Made by a program: the position numbers and the translations under genes
Assembly (NCBI RefSeq): GCF_000473045.1
Contig: NZ_AXAY01000004.1
Location: 365,366-429,365 of the forward strand
Direction of reading: 5' to 3'
From: Bradyrhizobium sp. WSM3983
Lineage (GTDB): Bacteria; Pseudomonadota; Alphaproteobacteria; Rhizobiales; Xanthobacteraceae
DNA: 64,000 nt
In this document: one piece after another, positions 56,740-64,000 of the stretch
Layout of the letters: each line of letters starts with the position of its first letter
Numbering within the stretch: position 1 is the first letter of the stretch
The notes under the pieces: model-generated
Database searches by the model: none
Seen by the model: the letters and a program-made list of their open reading frames with translations, nothing else
Told to the model about the DNA's origin: nothing

Positions 56740-57663
56740 ATGGCTGCATCAGGGATCGCACCGCGCATCCTCTGCATCGGCATTCCCGTGCGCGACCTCA
56801 CCTTTCGGGTCGAGGCCGTGCCAGAGCGCGGCAGCAAGGCGAATGCCAGCCACCTCGCGGAGATCTGTGGCGGCAACGCGCTCAATGCCGCGATCGCAAT
56901 GGCGCGGCTCGGCGGCTGCGTCGCGTTTGCGGGGCCGATGGGCGATGCGCGGGAGACGTCGAGCAGCTTCATCCTCGAGCTGATGGCGGCCGAGGGCATC
57001 GACATCCGGCATATCGCGCGCATGCCCGGCGCGGCCACGCCCGTCTCTGCGATCATCATCGACGCGACCGGCGAGCGAACACTGACGATCTATCGCGATC
57101 CCGCGCTGTGGACCGTGAAGCTGGCTGATACGAACAGGCTGCTCGCCGATTGTCAGGCTGTCCTCGTCGAGAGCCGCTGCGGCGCCTTCTGCATCGATCT
57201 CTGCGCCGAGGCGCGCCGGCGCGGCATTCCCGTCATCGTCGGCGTCGATCGCGCAATGGCGCTGACCGATGGCCTGCTCACGGCCGCCTCGCATCTGCTG
57301 TTCGCCAGCGAACAGATGCAGGAGACGGCTGGAATCGCTGACGACGGCGACGCCTTGAAGCGGCTGGCCGGGCTGACGCCCGCCTTCCTCGCCGCCACCC
57401 GCGGCCCAAATGGCACGATTTGGCTGAACGAAGCGGGCACGCTGGAGCAGACGCCGGCCTTCCCGGTCGAGGCCGTCGATACGCTTGGCGCCGGCGACGT
57501 CTTCCACGGCGCCTTCACGCTTCGGCTCGCCGAGGGCGGTGGCGTGCGGGAGGCGCTGCGATTCGCTGCGGCCGCAGCGGCCCTGAAATGCACCCGCCAT
57601 GGCGGGGGCCAAGCCGCCGCACAACGCATTGAAGTTGAAGGGTTTTTACGAACCAGGCTTTAG
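56740..57663 (+). CDS. PfkB-family carbohydrate kinase
   Basis: This 307-residue ribokinase-like protein has GGNALNAAIAMARLGG near the N-terminus and the anion-hole/catalytic motif AVDTLGAGDVFHGAF at the C-terminus (catalytic Asp in GAGD). LCIGIPVRDLTFRVEAVPE opens the protein. The substrate is probably a sugar or nucleoside. It follows nudC at 8 bases and precedes the Lrp-type regulator gene. Confidence 0.88.
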   Translation: MAASGIAPRILCIGIPVRDLTFRVEAVPERGSKANASHLAEICGGNALNAAIAMARLGGCVAFAGPMGDARETSSSFILELMAAEGIDIRHIARMPGAATPVSAIIIDATGERTLTIYRDPALWTVKLADTNRLLADCQAVLVESRCGAFCIDLCAEARRRGIPVIVGVDRAMALTDGLLTAASHLLFASEQMQETAGIADDGDALKRLAGLTPAFLAATRGPNGTIWLNEAGTLEQTPAFPVEAVDTLGAGDVFHGAFTLRLAEGGGVREALRFAAAAAALKCTRHGGGQAAAQRIEVEGFLRTRL

Positions 57664-57695
57664 AGCCATTCTGCCTTCCTGCCGAGATTATGGAC

Positions 57696-57724
57696 TTGCG
57701 GTAGAAGATTTTTCTATATATGAC
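57696..57724 (+). promoter_or_regulatory. Promoter of lrp-like gene with a dyad in the spacer
   Basis: TTGCGG (57696-57701), 17 bases, and TATGAC (57719-57724) are followed by the ATG at 57761. TAGAA and TTCTA (57702-57706, 57712-57716) form a perfect 5-base dyad in the spacer, a possible autoregulatory site. Confidence 0.4.
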
Positions 57725-57760
57725 GTATGCAAACCCTCTTTATGGAACAAAGTTCTTCAA

Positions 57761-58270
57761 ATGACCGATGCCGCTGTCCATATCCCCGAGACCAGCCGCC
57801 GCCTCGACGCCATCGACCGCAAGATTCTGATGGTACTCCAGGAGGATGCCTCCCTGTCCGTTGCCGAAATCGGCGATCGCGTCGGGCTGTCCTCGACCCC
57901 CTGCTGGAAGCGCATCCAGCGCCTGGAGGCCGACGGCGTGATCCTGAAGCGGGTGGCGCTGGTCGATCAGAACAAGATCGGGCTCGGCATCTCCGTGTTC
58001 GTATCGGTGGAGAGCTCCGATCATTCTGACGCCTGGCTGAAGAAATTCGCCGAAGCGGTCAGCGCCATGCCCGAGGTGATGGAATTTTACCGCATGGCCG
58101 GCGATGTCGATTACATGCTGCGCGTCGTGGTCGCCGACATGCAGGCCTATGACATCTTCTACAAGAAGCTGATCAGCGCCGTGCCGCTGAAGAACGTCAC
58201 CTCGCGCTTCGCGATGGAGAAGATCAAGTCGGTCACCGCGCTGCCAATCCCGGCCGTGGTCGCGGCGTAG
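57761..58270 (+). CDS. Lrp/AsnC-family transcriptional regulator
   Basis: This 169-residue regulator has the AsnC HTH (LDAIDRKILMVLQEDASLSV, IGDRVGLSSTPCWKRIQRLE) and the RAM effector domain (GISVFVSVESSDHSDAW, VMEFYRMAGDVDYMLRVVVA, VTSRFAMEKIKSVTALPI). It probably senses an amino acid. It is preceded by its own promoter and stands between the sugar kinase and the convergent phosphomutase gene. Confidence 0.93.
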   Translation: MTDAAVHIPETSRRLDAIDRKILMVLQEDASLSVAEIGDRVGLSSTPCWKRIQRLEADGVILKRVALVDQNKIGLGISVFVSVESSDHSDAWLKKFAEAVSAMPEVMEFYRMAGDVDYMLRVVVADMQAYDIFYKKLISAVPLKNVTSRFAMEKIKSVTALPIPAVVAA

Positions 58271-58289
58271 GTCTCACCACACGGAAGCC

Positions 58290-58397
58290 GTCGTCGCCCG
58301 GCTTGACCGGGCGAAACCGCCCAGTATTCCAGAGACCGCGGTGGGATACGGAGAAGCCGCGGCGTACTGGATGCCCCGGTCAAGCCGGAGCATGACA
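58290..58397. repeat. Intergenic palindromic repeat (R10), GTCGT-ATGAC type
   Basis: GTCGTCGCCCGGC with hairpin and CCAGTATTCC on the left; GTACTGGATGCCCCGG ending GCATGACAG on the right. Same double-hairpin plan as R7 and R8, between lrp and the convergent phosphomutase gene. Confidence 0.8.
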
Positions 58398-58435
58398 GTG
58401 GAGAGGGAGGGATGGGTCACGCTCCCTCGATCCAC

Positions 58436-59935
58436 TCAAATCTTCTGATTGTACTCGCCGACTTCGGGATGCGTGCGCAGCACGCTGTTCACCATCTCGA
58501 ACATGTCGTGCATGCGCTGCTCGGAGACCGGGCTCTCGACCACGACGACGAGCTCGGGCTTGTTGGAGGAAGCGCGCACCAGGCCCCAGCTGCCGTCCTC
58601 GACCGTAACGCGCACGCCGTTGACGGTGACGAGATCGCGGATCGACTGACCGCCGATCTTGGCGCCTTGGGCCTGCAGGCCTTCGAAGTGTTTCACCACG
58701 GCGTCGATGACACCGTATTTGGTCTCATCGGCGCAATGCGGCGACATGGTCGGCGACGACCAGGTCTTGGGCAGCGCGTTCTTCAAATCGGCCATTGACT
58801 TGCCCGGCGCACGATCGAGCATGTCGCAGATCGCGATCGCCGACACCAGGCCGTCGTCATAGCCGCGTCCATACGGCTTATTGAAGAAGAAATGGCCGGA
58901 CTTCTCGAAGCCTGCGAGTGCACCCGTCTCGTTGGTGCGGCGCTTCATGTAGGAATGGCCGGTCTTCCAATAGGCGGTCCTGGCGCCCTGCTTCTGCAAG
59001 ACAGGATCGGTAATGAACAGGCCGGTCGATTTCACGTCGACGATGAACTGCGCATCCTTGTGGATCGCCGACATGTCGCGCGCCAGCATCACACCGACCT
59101 TGTCGGCAAAGATCTCCTCGCCGGTGTTGTCGACGACGCCGCAGCGGTCGCCGTCACCGTCGAAGCCGAGACCGACATCGGCCTTGTGATGCAGCACCGC
59201 GTCGCGGATGGCGTGCAGCATCTCCATGTCTTCCGGGTTCGGATTGTATTTCGGGAAGGTGTGGTCGAGCTCGGTGTCGAGCGGGATCACCTCGCAGCCG
59301 ATCGCCTCCAGCACCGGCGGCGCGAACGCGCCGGCGGTGCCGTTGCCGCTGGCGGCAACGACCTTGAGCTTGCGCTTGAGCTTCGGGCGGCTGGTGAGAT
59401 CGGCGATGTAGCGTGCCGGGTAATTCTCGTGGAACTGGTAGGAGCCACCGGCCTTGTTCTTGAAATCGGCGTTGAGCACGATCTCCTTCAACCGCGTCAT
59501 CTCGTCGGGGCCGAAGGTCAGAGGGCGGTTGGCGCCCATCTTGACGCCGGTCCAGCCGTTGTCGTTGTGCGAGGCGGTGACCATGGCGACGCAGGGCACG
59601 TCGAGATCGAACTGCGCGAAATAGGCCATCGGCGTCACCGCCAAGCCGATGTCGTGCACCTTGCACCCGGCCGCCATCAGGCCGGAGATCAGCGCGTATT
59701 TGATCGAGGCCGAATAGCCGCGGAAATCATGGCCCGTGACGATCTCTTGGCTGACCCCAAGCTCGGCAATCAGCGCGCCCACCCCCATGCCGAGCGCCTG
59801 GATCCCCATCAGGTTGATTTCCTTCTGGAACAGCCAGCGCGCGTCGTACTCGCGAAAACCGGTGGGCTTCACCATCGGCTCGGATTCAAAGGCGTAGGTG
59901 TTGGGCAACAAGACGGATTTCGGCTTGGGAAACAT
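58436..59935 (-). CDS. Phosphomannomutase/phosphoglucomutase
   Basis: This 499-residue alpha-D-phosphohexomutase has the phosphoserine loop VTASHNDNGWTGVKMG, the metal loop GFDGDGDRCGVVD, the sugar loop GFEKSGHFFFN (E and S), and a C-terminal phosphate-binding region with RASSNKPELVVV. Members in rhizobia interconvert mannose- or glucose-1- and 6-phosphates for surface polysaccharide. A short inverted repeat (60042-60059) lies about 110 bases upstream. Start at 59935 (MFPKPKSVLLPNT). Confidence 0.93.
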   Translation of the reverse strand: MFPKPKSVLLPNTYAFESEPMVKPTGFREYDARWLFQKEINLMGIQALGMGVGALIAELGVSQEIVTGHDFRGYSASIKYALISGLMAAGCKVHDIGLAVTPMAYFAQFDLDVPCVAMVTASHNDNGWTGVKMGANRPLTFGPDEMTRLKEIVLNADFKNKAGGSYQFHENYPARYIADLTSRPKLKRKLKVVAASGNGTAGAFAPPVLEAIGCEVIPLDTELDHTFPKYNPNPEDMEMLHAIRDAVLHHKADVGLGFDGDGDRCGVVDNTGEEIFADKVGVMLARDMSAIHKDAQFIVDVKSTGLFITDPVLQKQGARTAYWKTGHSYMKRRTNETGALAGFEKSGHFFFNKPYGRGYDDGLVSAIAICDMLDRAPGKSMADLKNALPKTWSSPTMSPHCADETKYGVIDAVVKHFEGLQAQGAKIGGQSIRDLVTVNGVRVTVEDGSWGLVRASSNKPELVVVVESPVSEQRMHDMFEMVNSVLRTHPEVGEYNQKI

Positions 59936-60041
59936 TGAGACGGTCTCGTGAAAAGGGCTGGAATTGGTGCAGCCTTAGCGAATGCCGGGCTGCAGCGGAA
60001 GGCGGGAATGAAGGCTTATGGCGGATAATTGCGGCAGTTTG

Positions 60042-60059
60042 GTAACGGAAAAACGTTAC
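60042..60059. promoter_or_regulatory. Short inverted repeat upstream of phosphomutase gene
   Basis: GTAACG-GAAAAA-CGTTAC is a perfect 6-base-arm dyad in the 181-base gap before the phosphomutase gene. A regulator site is possible. Confidence 0.3.
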
Positions 60060-60116
60060 GTGCCGCAGGCTAGCTCAGGGCAATATCGAAATTATCCGGT
60101 TGCAATCCGCCTGGAT

Positions 60117-60629
60117 TTACTGCTCCAGCAGCATCTGGCCGTTGGCGTACTCAAAGCGCTTCAGGCGGGACAGGAAGGAGAGGCCGAGCAGGTTCTCGGA
60201 CAACGCCGCGTCCGGCAACACCATGGCGTCGACATCGCGCACGATGAGACCGCCGACGTCCAGCATGGCGATGCGGGTGCGCGCGGCCTTGATGGTGCCG
60301 TTCGCAGTGGTGACGGTGGCGTTGTATTCGCCGCGCGAGGGACGGAGACCGAAACGGGCGGCCGAGGTCTCGTTCAGCGCCACCACGGAGGCGCCGGTGT
60401 CGACCATGAAGCCGATGCGCTGGCCGTCGATGCGGCCTTCGGTCTGGAAGTGGCCGCGGACGTCGCGGGGGATGTTGAGGCTGCGGCCGCCGGCCGGCAC
60501 CGTGGTCGCCACCGCGACCGTCGCATGCGGCGCTGACGTGGCGGAGGCGGAGCTCATCTTGTCCGCCATCTGCGCCATGAAAGTGCCGAGGCCGATCATC
60601 ACGGCCGCGAAGATCAAAATGTTACGCAT
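60117..60629 (-). CDS. Retropepsin-like clan AA aspartic protease (TIGR02281-type)
   Basis: This 170-residue protein has an N-terminal hydrophobic anchor (NILIFAAVMIGLGTFMA), a short linker, and a single retropepsin domain. The catalytic motif is MVDTGASVVALNE, with a flap region (GEYNATVTTANGTIKA) and VMVLP-like strands then GLSFLSRLKRFEYANG. A dimer would supply the second Asp. The start at 60629 has GGAAG about 8 bases upstream; 60665 is a less likely longer form. It is a periplasm-facing membrane protease. Confidence 0.87.
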   Translation of the reverse strand: MRNILIFAAVMIGLGTFMAQMADKMSSASATSAPHATVAVATTVPAGGRSLNIPRDVRGHFQTEGRIDGQRIGFMVDTGASVVALNETSAARFGLRPSRGEYNATVTTANGTIKAARTRIAMLDVGGLIVRDVDAMVLPDAALSENLLGLSFLSRLKRFEYANGQMLLEQ

Positions 60630-60756
60630 CACACCACTTCCGAGCCGAAAGCTCGATTTCACCACGCGGCACGCCCGTCCGCGAGCGCCGCCACGGCAGA
60701 GCCGGTGTCATTTTGACGAAAAGGATGAGCGTACGGTTAATGCGGTTCCTTGAATC

Positions 60757-60780
60757 CTCTCCCCGCAAGAGCGGGGCGAG
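60757..60780 (-). terminator. Hairpin downstream of hrpB
   Basis: CTCTCCCCGC-AAGA-GCGGGGCGAG forms a 10-base stem with one mismatch, 12 bases past the hrpB stop. There is no T run, so it may be a REP-like hairpin or a weak terminator. Confidence 0.4.
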
Positions 60781-60792
60781 GGAGAAGACATG

Positions 60793-63285
60793 TCACGTGC
60801 CGCGGGGCTTCACCCGCCGGGTCGGCGGCGCACTCGCCGGATCCTCCGGCCAAGGATGGCGCGGATAGCGGCCGCGCAGGTCTGAACGCACGGCCGCGTA
60901 GCTACCGCGCCAGAAGCCGGGGAGATCGCGCGTCACCTGCACCGGACGCTGCGCCGGCGACAGCAACTCCAGCACCAGCGGCACCTTGCCGGCGGCGATC
61001 GACGGATGGGTGTTGAGACCGAACAATTCCTGGAGCCGCACCGCGATGGTCGGCCCCTGCTCGGCCTCATAGTCGATCGCGAGCACGCTTCCCGTGGGCG
61101 CCTCGAAATGGGTCGGCGCCTCCCGGTCGAGCCGCGCGCGCATCTCCCACGGCAAAAGCGCCATCAACGCATCGGAGAGATCGCCGGCGGAAATGTCCTT
61201 CAGCGCGATCTTGTCGTACAGCGCCGGTACCAGCCAGTCGTCGCGCCGCGCGATCAGCCCGTCGTCGGAGAGATCGGGCCAGCTCTCGCCCTCGGCCTTG
61301 CGCAAAAACATCACGCGGTCGCGCCACTGCTTTGCGGCCTTCGACCAGGGCAGCCGGTCGAGGCCAGCGGCGATCAACCCGTCGGCAAAGATCCGCGCAG
61401 TGTCCGCGGAGGGCGACACGGCAAGTGTGGCCTCGGACAGCGTGATCGCATGCAGCACGCGCTTCCGTCGTGCGCGCAGCGCCATCGCGCCGCGGTCGAA
61501 GGAGATCTCATCGGCGATGTCGATATGCTCGGCGAAATGCCGCTCGATGTCGTCCTCGGCGATCTGCGCGGCGAGCAGGATGCGGCCACTCGCGGCCGTC
61601 CCCGTCATCTCGCCGATCGCGATATAGGGGGCGCGGGCGAGTGAGGAAGTTTGCTCCACCGCGGCGCCGCGGCCATTGGCGAGCACAAAGCTGCCATTGC
61701 CGCGGTTGCGCGCAACACGATCCGGGAACGCATAAGCGAGCATCAGGCCGGTCGAGAGATCCTCCTGCTGCCCCGCCTTCTCGGACGCGGCGACCTGCGA
61801 AGCCCAGCGCCGCGCCAGGTCGCGCGCGCTCGCCGCCCGCGCCGAACGGTCGCGGCGGAACTGGTCGCGCCGGTGCTCGAGATCGGCGCTATCGCCGCCG
61901 AGCCCGCGCTCGGTGAGGATGGCCGCGATCTCAGCGGCCTCTTCGCCCGCGCCGGCGCGGTGCGAATCCACGATCATGCGCGCCAGCCGCGGCGGCAGCG
62001 CTAGCGCGCGCAGGCTCTTGCCCTCCGCGGTGATACGCCCGTCGCCATCGAGCGCGTTGAGCTCGGAGAGCAGGCTTTTTGCCTCTTTCCAGGCGGGCCC
62101 TGGCGGAGGATCAAGGAACGACAGCGCGGCAGGGTCGGCGACGCCCCATTGCGCGAGATCGAGCACAAGCGAGGAGAGGTCCGCGCTCAAAATTTCCGGC
62201 TGGGTGTAGGGTGCGAGCGACGCCGTCTGCGGTTCGTCCCACAGCCGATAACAGACGCCAGGTTCGGTACGGCCGGCGCGGCCGCGGCGTTGATCGACCG
62301 CAGCGCGCGCAGCACGCACGGTTTCGAGCCGCGTCAGGCCGATATCCGGCTCATAGCGCGGCACACGGGCGAGACCGGAATCAACGACGATGCGCACGCC
62401 TTCTATCGTCAGCGAGGTCTCCGCGATCGAGGTCGCCAGCACGACCTTGCGCATGCCTTTGGGAGCGGGCGAGATGGCGCGGTCCTGCACGGCGGCATCG
62501 AGCGCGCCGAACAACGGCACGATCTCGATGGAAGCATCCTGCACGCGTTCGCCGAGAAAGTTCTGGGTGCGGCGGATTTCGGCGGCGCCCGGCAGGAAGG
62601 CGAGCACCGAGCCGCTATCAGCACGCAACGCGGATGCAATCGCGTCGGCCATCTGCCGCTCGATCGGCGCATCCGCCTTGCGACCGAGATAGCGCGTCTC
62701 CACCGGATACGCGCGGCCCTCGCTCTCGACGACAGGCGCCTCGCCAAGCAGCTTTGCGACTCGCGCGCCGTCGAGCGTGGCCGACATCACCAGGATGCGC
62801 ATATCCTCGCGCAAGCCGAGTTGCGCATCGCGCGCCAGCGCCAGACCCATGTCGGCGTCGAGCGAGCGTTCGTGGAATTCGTCGAACAGGATCGCGGCAA
62901 CGCCGGAGAGCTCGGGATCGTCGAGGATCTGGCGGGTAAAAATGCCTTCGGTCACGACCTCGATGCGAGTCGCGCGCGAGATCTTCGAGCCGAAGCGGAC
63001 GCGATAGCCGACAGTTTCGCCGGCGCGCTCGCCAAGCGACTTGGCCATGCGATCGGCGCTGGCGCGCGCGGCGATACGCCGTGGCTCGAGCACGATGATC
63101 TTTTTGCCCTTGGCCCACGGCGCATCGAGCAGCGCCAGCGGCACGCGCGTGGTTTTGCCGGCGCCGGGAGGGGCCACCAGCACGGCCGCATTGTGCGCCT
63201 CCAGCGTGCGCGAGAGGTCGTCGAGCACGGCATCAATCGGGAGGGGCGTGTCGAAGTTGCGGGGCAAATATCTCGGTCCCGTCAT
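60793..63285 (-). CDS. hrpB: ATP-dependent helicase HrpB
   Basis: This protein of about 830 residues is the HrpB-type DEAH-family helicase. Walker A is APPGAGKTTRVPLALL, Walker B is ILFDEFHERS (DEFH), and motif III is VMSATLDG. QRRGRAGRTEPGVCYRLW is motif VI, and an HA2 and an HrpB C-terminal domain follow (LSPAQRPVQVTRDLPGFW near the end). The ATG at 63285 lies inside palindrome R11; TTG 63303 would add six residues encoded by that repeat. Its role is poorly known. Confidence 0.93.
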   Translation of the reverse strand: MTGPRYLPRNFDTPLPIDAVLDDLSRTLEAHNAAVLVAPPGAGKTTRVPLALLDAPWAKGKKIIVLEPRRIAARASADRMAKSLGERAGETVGYRVRFGSKISRATRIEVVTEGIFTRQILDDPELSGVAAILFDEFHERSLDADMGLALARDAQLGLREDMRILVMSATLDGARVAKLLGEAPVVESEGRAYPVETRYLGRKADAPIERQMADAIASALRADSGSVLAFLPGAAEIRRTQNFLGERVQDASIEIVPLFGALDAAVQDRAISPAPKGMRKVVLATSIAETSLTIEGVRIVVDSGLARVPRYEPDIGLTRLETVRAARAAVDQRRGRAGRTEPGVCYRLWDEPQTASLAPYTQPEILSADLSSLVLDLAQWGVADPAALSFLDPPPGPAWKEAKSLLSELNALDGDGRITAEGKSLRALALPPRLARMIVDSHRAGAGEEAAEIAAILTERGLGGDSADLEHRRDQFRRDRSARAASARDLARRWASQVAASEKAGQQEDLSTGLMLAYAFPDRVARNRGNGSFVLANGRGAAVEQTSSLARAPYIAIGEMTGTAASGRILLAAQIAEDDIERHFAEHIDIADEISFDRGAMALRARRKRVLHAITLSEATLAVSPSADTARIFADGLIAAGLDRLPWSKAAKQWRDRVMFLRKAEGESWPDLSDDGLIARRDDWLVPALYDKIALKDISAGDLSDALMALLPWEMRARLDREAPTHFEAPTGSVLAIDYEAEQGPTIAVRLQELFGLNTHPSIAAGKVPLVLELLSPAQRPVQVTRDLPGFWRGSYAAVRSDLRGRYPRHPWPEDPASAPPTRRVKPRGT

Positions 63286-63394
63286 CACCCGCCTTGTGCG
63301 CAATTGCGCACTGGGGCGGGTGATCCAGTAAATTCAGATCCCAATCATCACGAAGATCGGGGTTACTGGATACCCCGCTTTCGCGGGGTATGAC
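63281..63394. repeat. Intergenic palindromic repeat (R11), GTCAT-ATGAC type
   Basis: GTCATCACCCGCC with a hairpin to GGCGGGTGATCCAGTAA (63281-63331) is mirrored by TTACTGGATACCCCGC ending GTATGAC (63363-63394). It covers the hrpB start codon and the gap to ugd. Confidence 0.85.
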
Positions 63395-63409
63395 AATCAT
63401 ATGTAACTA

Positions 63410-64000
63410 TCAGCCCTGGACTGGCGGGCGGCCGATGCTCTCATAGGTGAAGCCGGCGGCAGCCATGTCTTCGGGGCTGAAGATATTGCGGAGGTCGACG
63501 ACGATGGGCTGCGCCATCACGCTCTTCAAGCGGTCGAGATCGAGGCCGCGAAACTGCACCCATTCGGTGACGACAACAAGCGCGTCCGCGCCATCAGCGC
63601 AGGAATAAGCGTCCTCGCAATAGGTGATGCTGGGCAGCTCGCCCTTGGCCTGCTCCATGCCGACCGGGTCGAACGCCTTCACCTTCGCGCCCATGTCGAG
63701 AAGGCCGGTCACAAGCGGAATCGACGGCGCATCGCGCATGTCGTCAGTGTCGGGCTTGAAGGTGAGACCGAGCACGGCGATAGTCTTGCCGCGCAGCGAG
63801 CCGCCGAGCGCCTGGCTTACTTTCCGCGCCATCGCACGCTTGCGGTTCTCGTTGACGGCGAGCACGGATTCGACGATGCGCAAGCTCACGTCGTAATCCT
63901 GCGCGATCTTGATCAGCGCCTTGGTGTCCTTCGGGAAGCAGGAGCCGCCGAAGCCCGGACCGGCATGCAGGAATTTGGTGCCGATGCGGTTGTCCAGCCC
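63410..64000 (-). CDS. ugd: UDP-glucose 6-dehydrogenase, C-terminal part (5' end beyond window)
   Basis: The frame is open from the window edge to a stop at 63410, giving 196 residues. It includes the catalytic Cys motif FLHAGPGFGGSCFPKD and KTIAVLGLTFKPDTDDMRDA (UDP-sugar/NAD-binding C-terminal domain), then PIVVDLRNIFSPEDM. It oxidises UDP-glucose to UDP-glucuronate for polysaccharide synthesis. It is 125 bases upstream of the hrpB start on the same strand, separated by R11. Confidence 0.95.
   Translation of the reverse strand, partial: GLDNRIGTKFLHAGPGFGGSCFPKDTKALIKIAQDYDVSLRIVESVLAVNENRKRAMARKVSQALGGSLRGKTIAVLGLTFKPDTDDMRDAPSIPLVTGLLDMGAKVKAFDPVGMEQAKGELPSITYCEDAYSCADGADALVVVTEWVQFRGLDLDRLKSVMAQPIVVDLRNIFSPEDMAAAGFTYESIGRPPVQG

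Overview
The window is a GC-rich alphaproteobacterial chromosome segment, most like Bradyrhizobium or a close relative. The gene families, the Irr-box-like element before a TonB receptor, the zinc-poor DnaX and the many intergenic palindromes all point that way. No integrase, transposase, CRISPR array or prophage module was seen, and no coherent new defence or mobile system could be supported.

Layout. 1-6.2 kb: a siderophore-type TonB receptor and a PepSY membrane protein, then an apparent operon of MarR regulator, isochorismatase-like hydrolase, small membrane protein and MFS exporter. 6.2-9.5 kb: a DapA-family lyase divergent from a GlcD-like FAD dehydrogenase and its FCD regulator, then a 54-codon gene. 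9.7-16.2 kb: a YgiQ radical-SAM protein, an alpha/beta hydrolase, a flavoprotein and an Rrf2-methyltransferase pair. 16.2-18.8 kb is a worn region: a duplicated-domain secreted protein, a frameshifted ABC substrate-binding gene, the tail of a LuxR regulator, and a 5'-truncated HigB toxin beside an intact HigA. 18.9-30 kb: accessory metabolism (LLM flavoprotein, VOC protein, Tat-exported PLP protein, TetR-MFS pair, wHTH-TPR regulator, NagZ, TPR-glycosyltransferase), two further gene remnants (M48-peptidase-like and RND pump) and tRNA-Arg.

30-64 kb is mostly housekeeping: a histidine kinase; rpmH-rnpA-yidC-engB; argB; dapD and dapE (lysine and diaminopimelate synthesis); truA, fmt and def; rmuC; an AmpG-like permease; dnaX-ybaB-recR with the SRP RNA; a polar amino-acid-type ABC transporter continuing into a short-chain dehydrogenase-like protein and an enolase-superfamily enzyme; HIT, NudC and PfkB proteins with an Lrp regulator; phosphoglucomutase/phosphomannomutase; a retropepsin-like protease; hrpB; and the 3' part of ugd.

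Functional links. NagZ and the AmpG-like permease fit muropeptide recycling. ArgB, DapD and DapE serve amino-acid and cell-wall precursor synthesis, and the sugar phosphomutase and Ugd serve envelope polysaccharides. The most informative non-coding features are about a dozen intergenic palindromes (many double-hairpin units ending GTCAT/ATGAC), one of which supplies the C-terminal codons of a HAD enzyme. Others are a helically phased TTAACC array before rmuC, a 13-bp-arm operator between tetR and its MFS gene, and a likely leaderless promoter for the Rrf2 gene.
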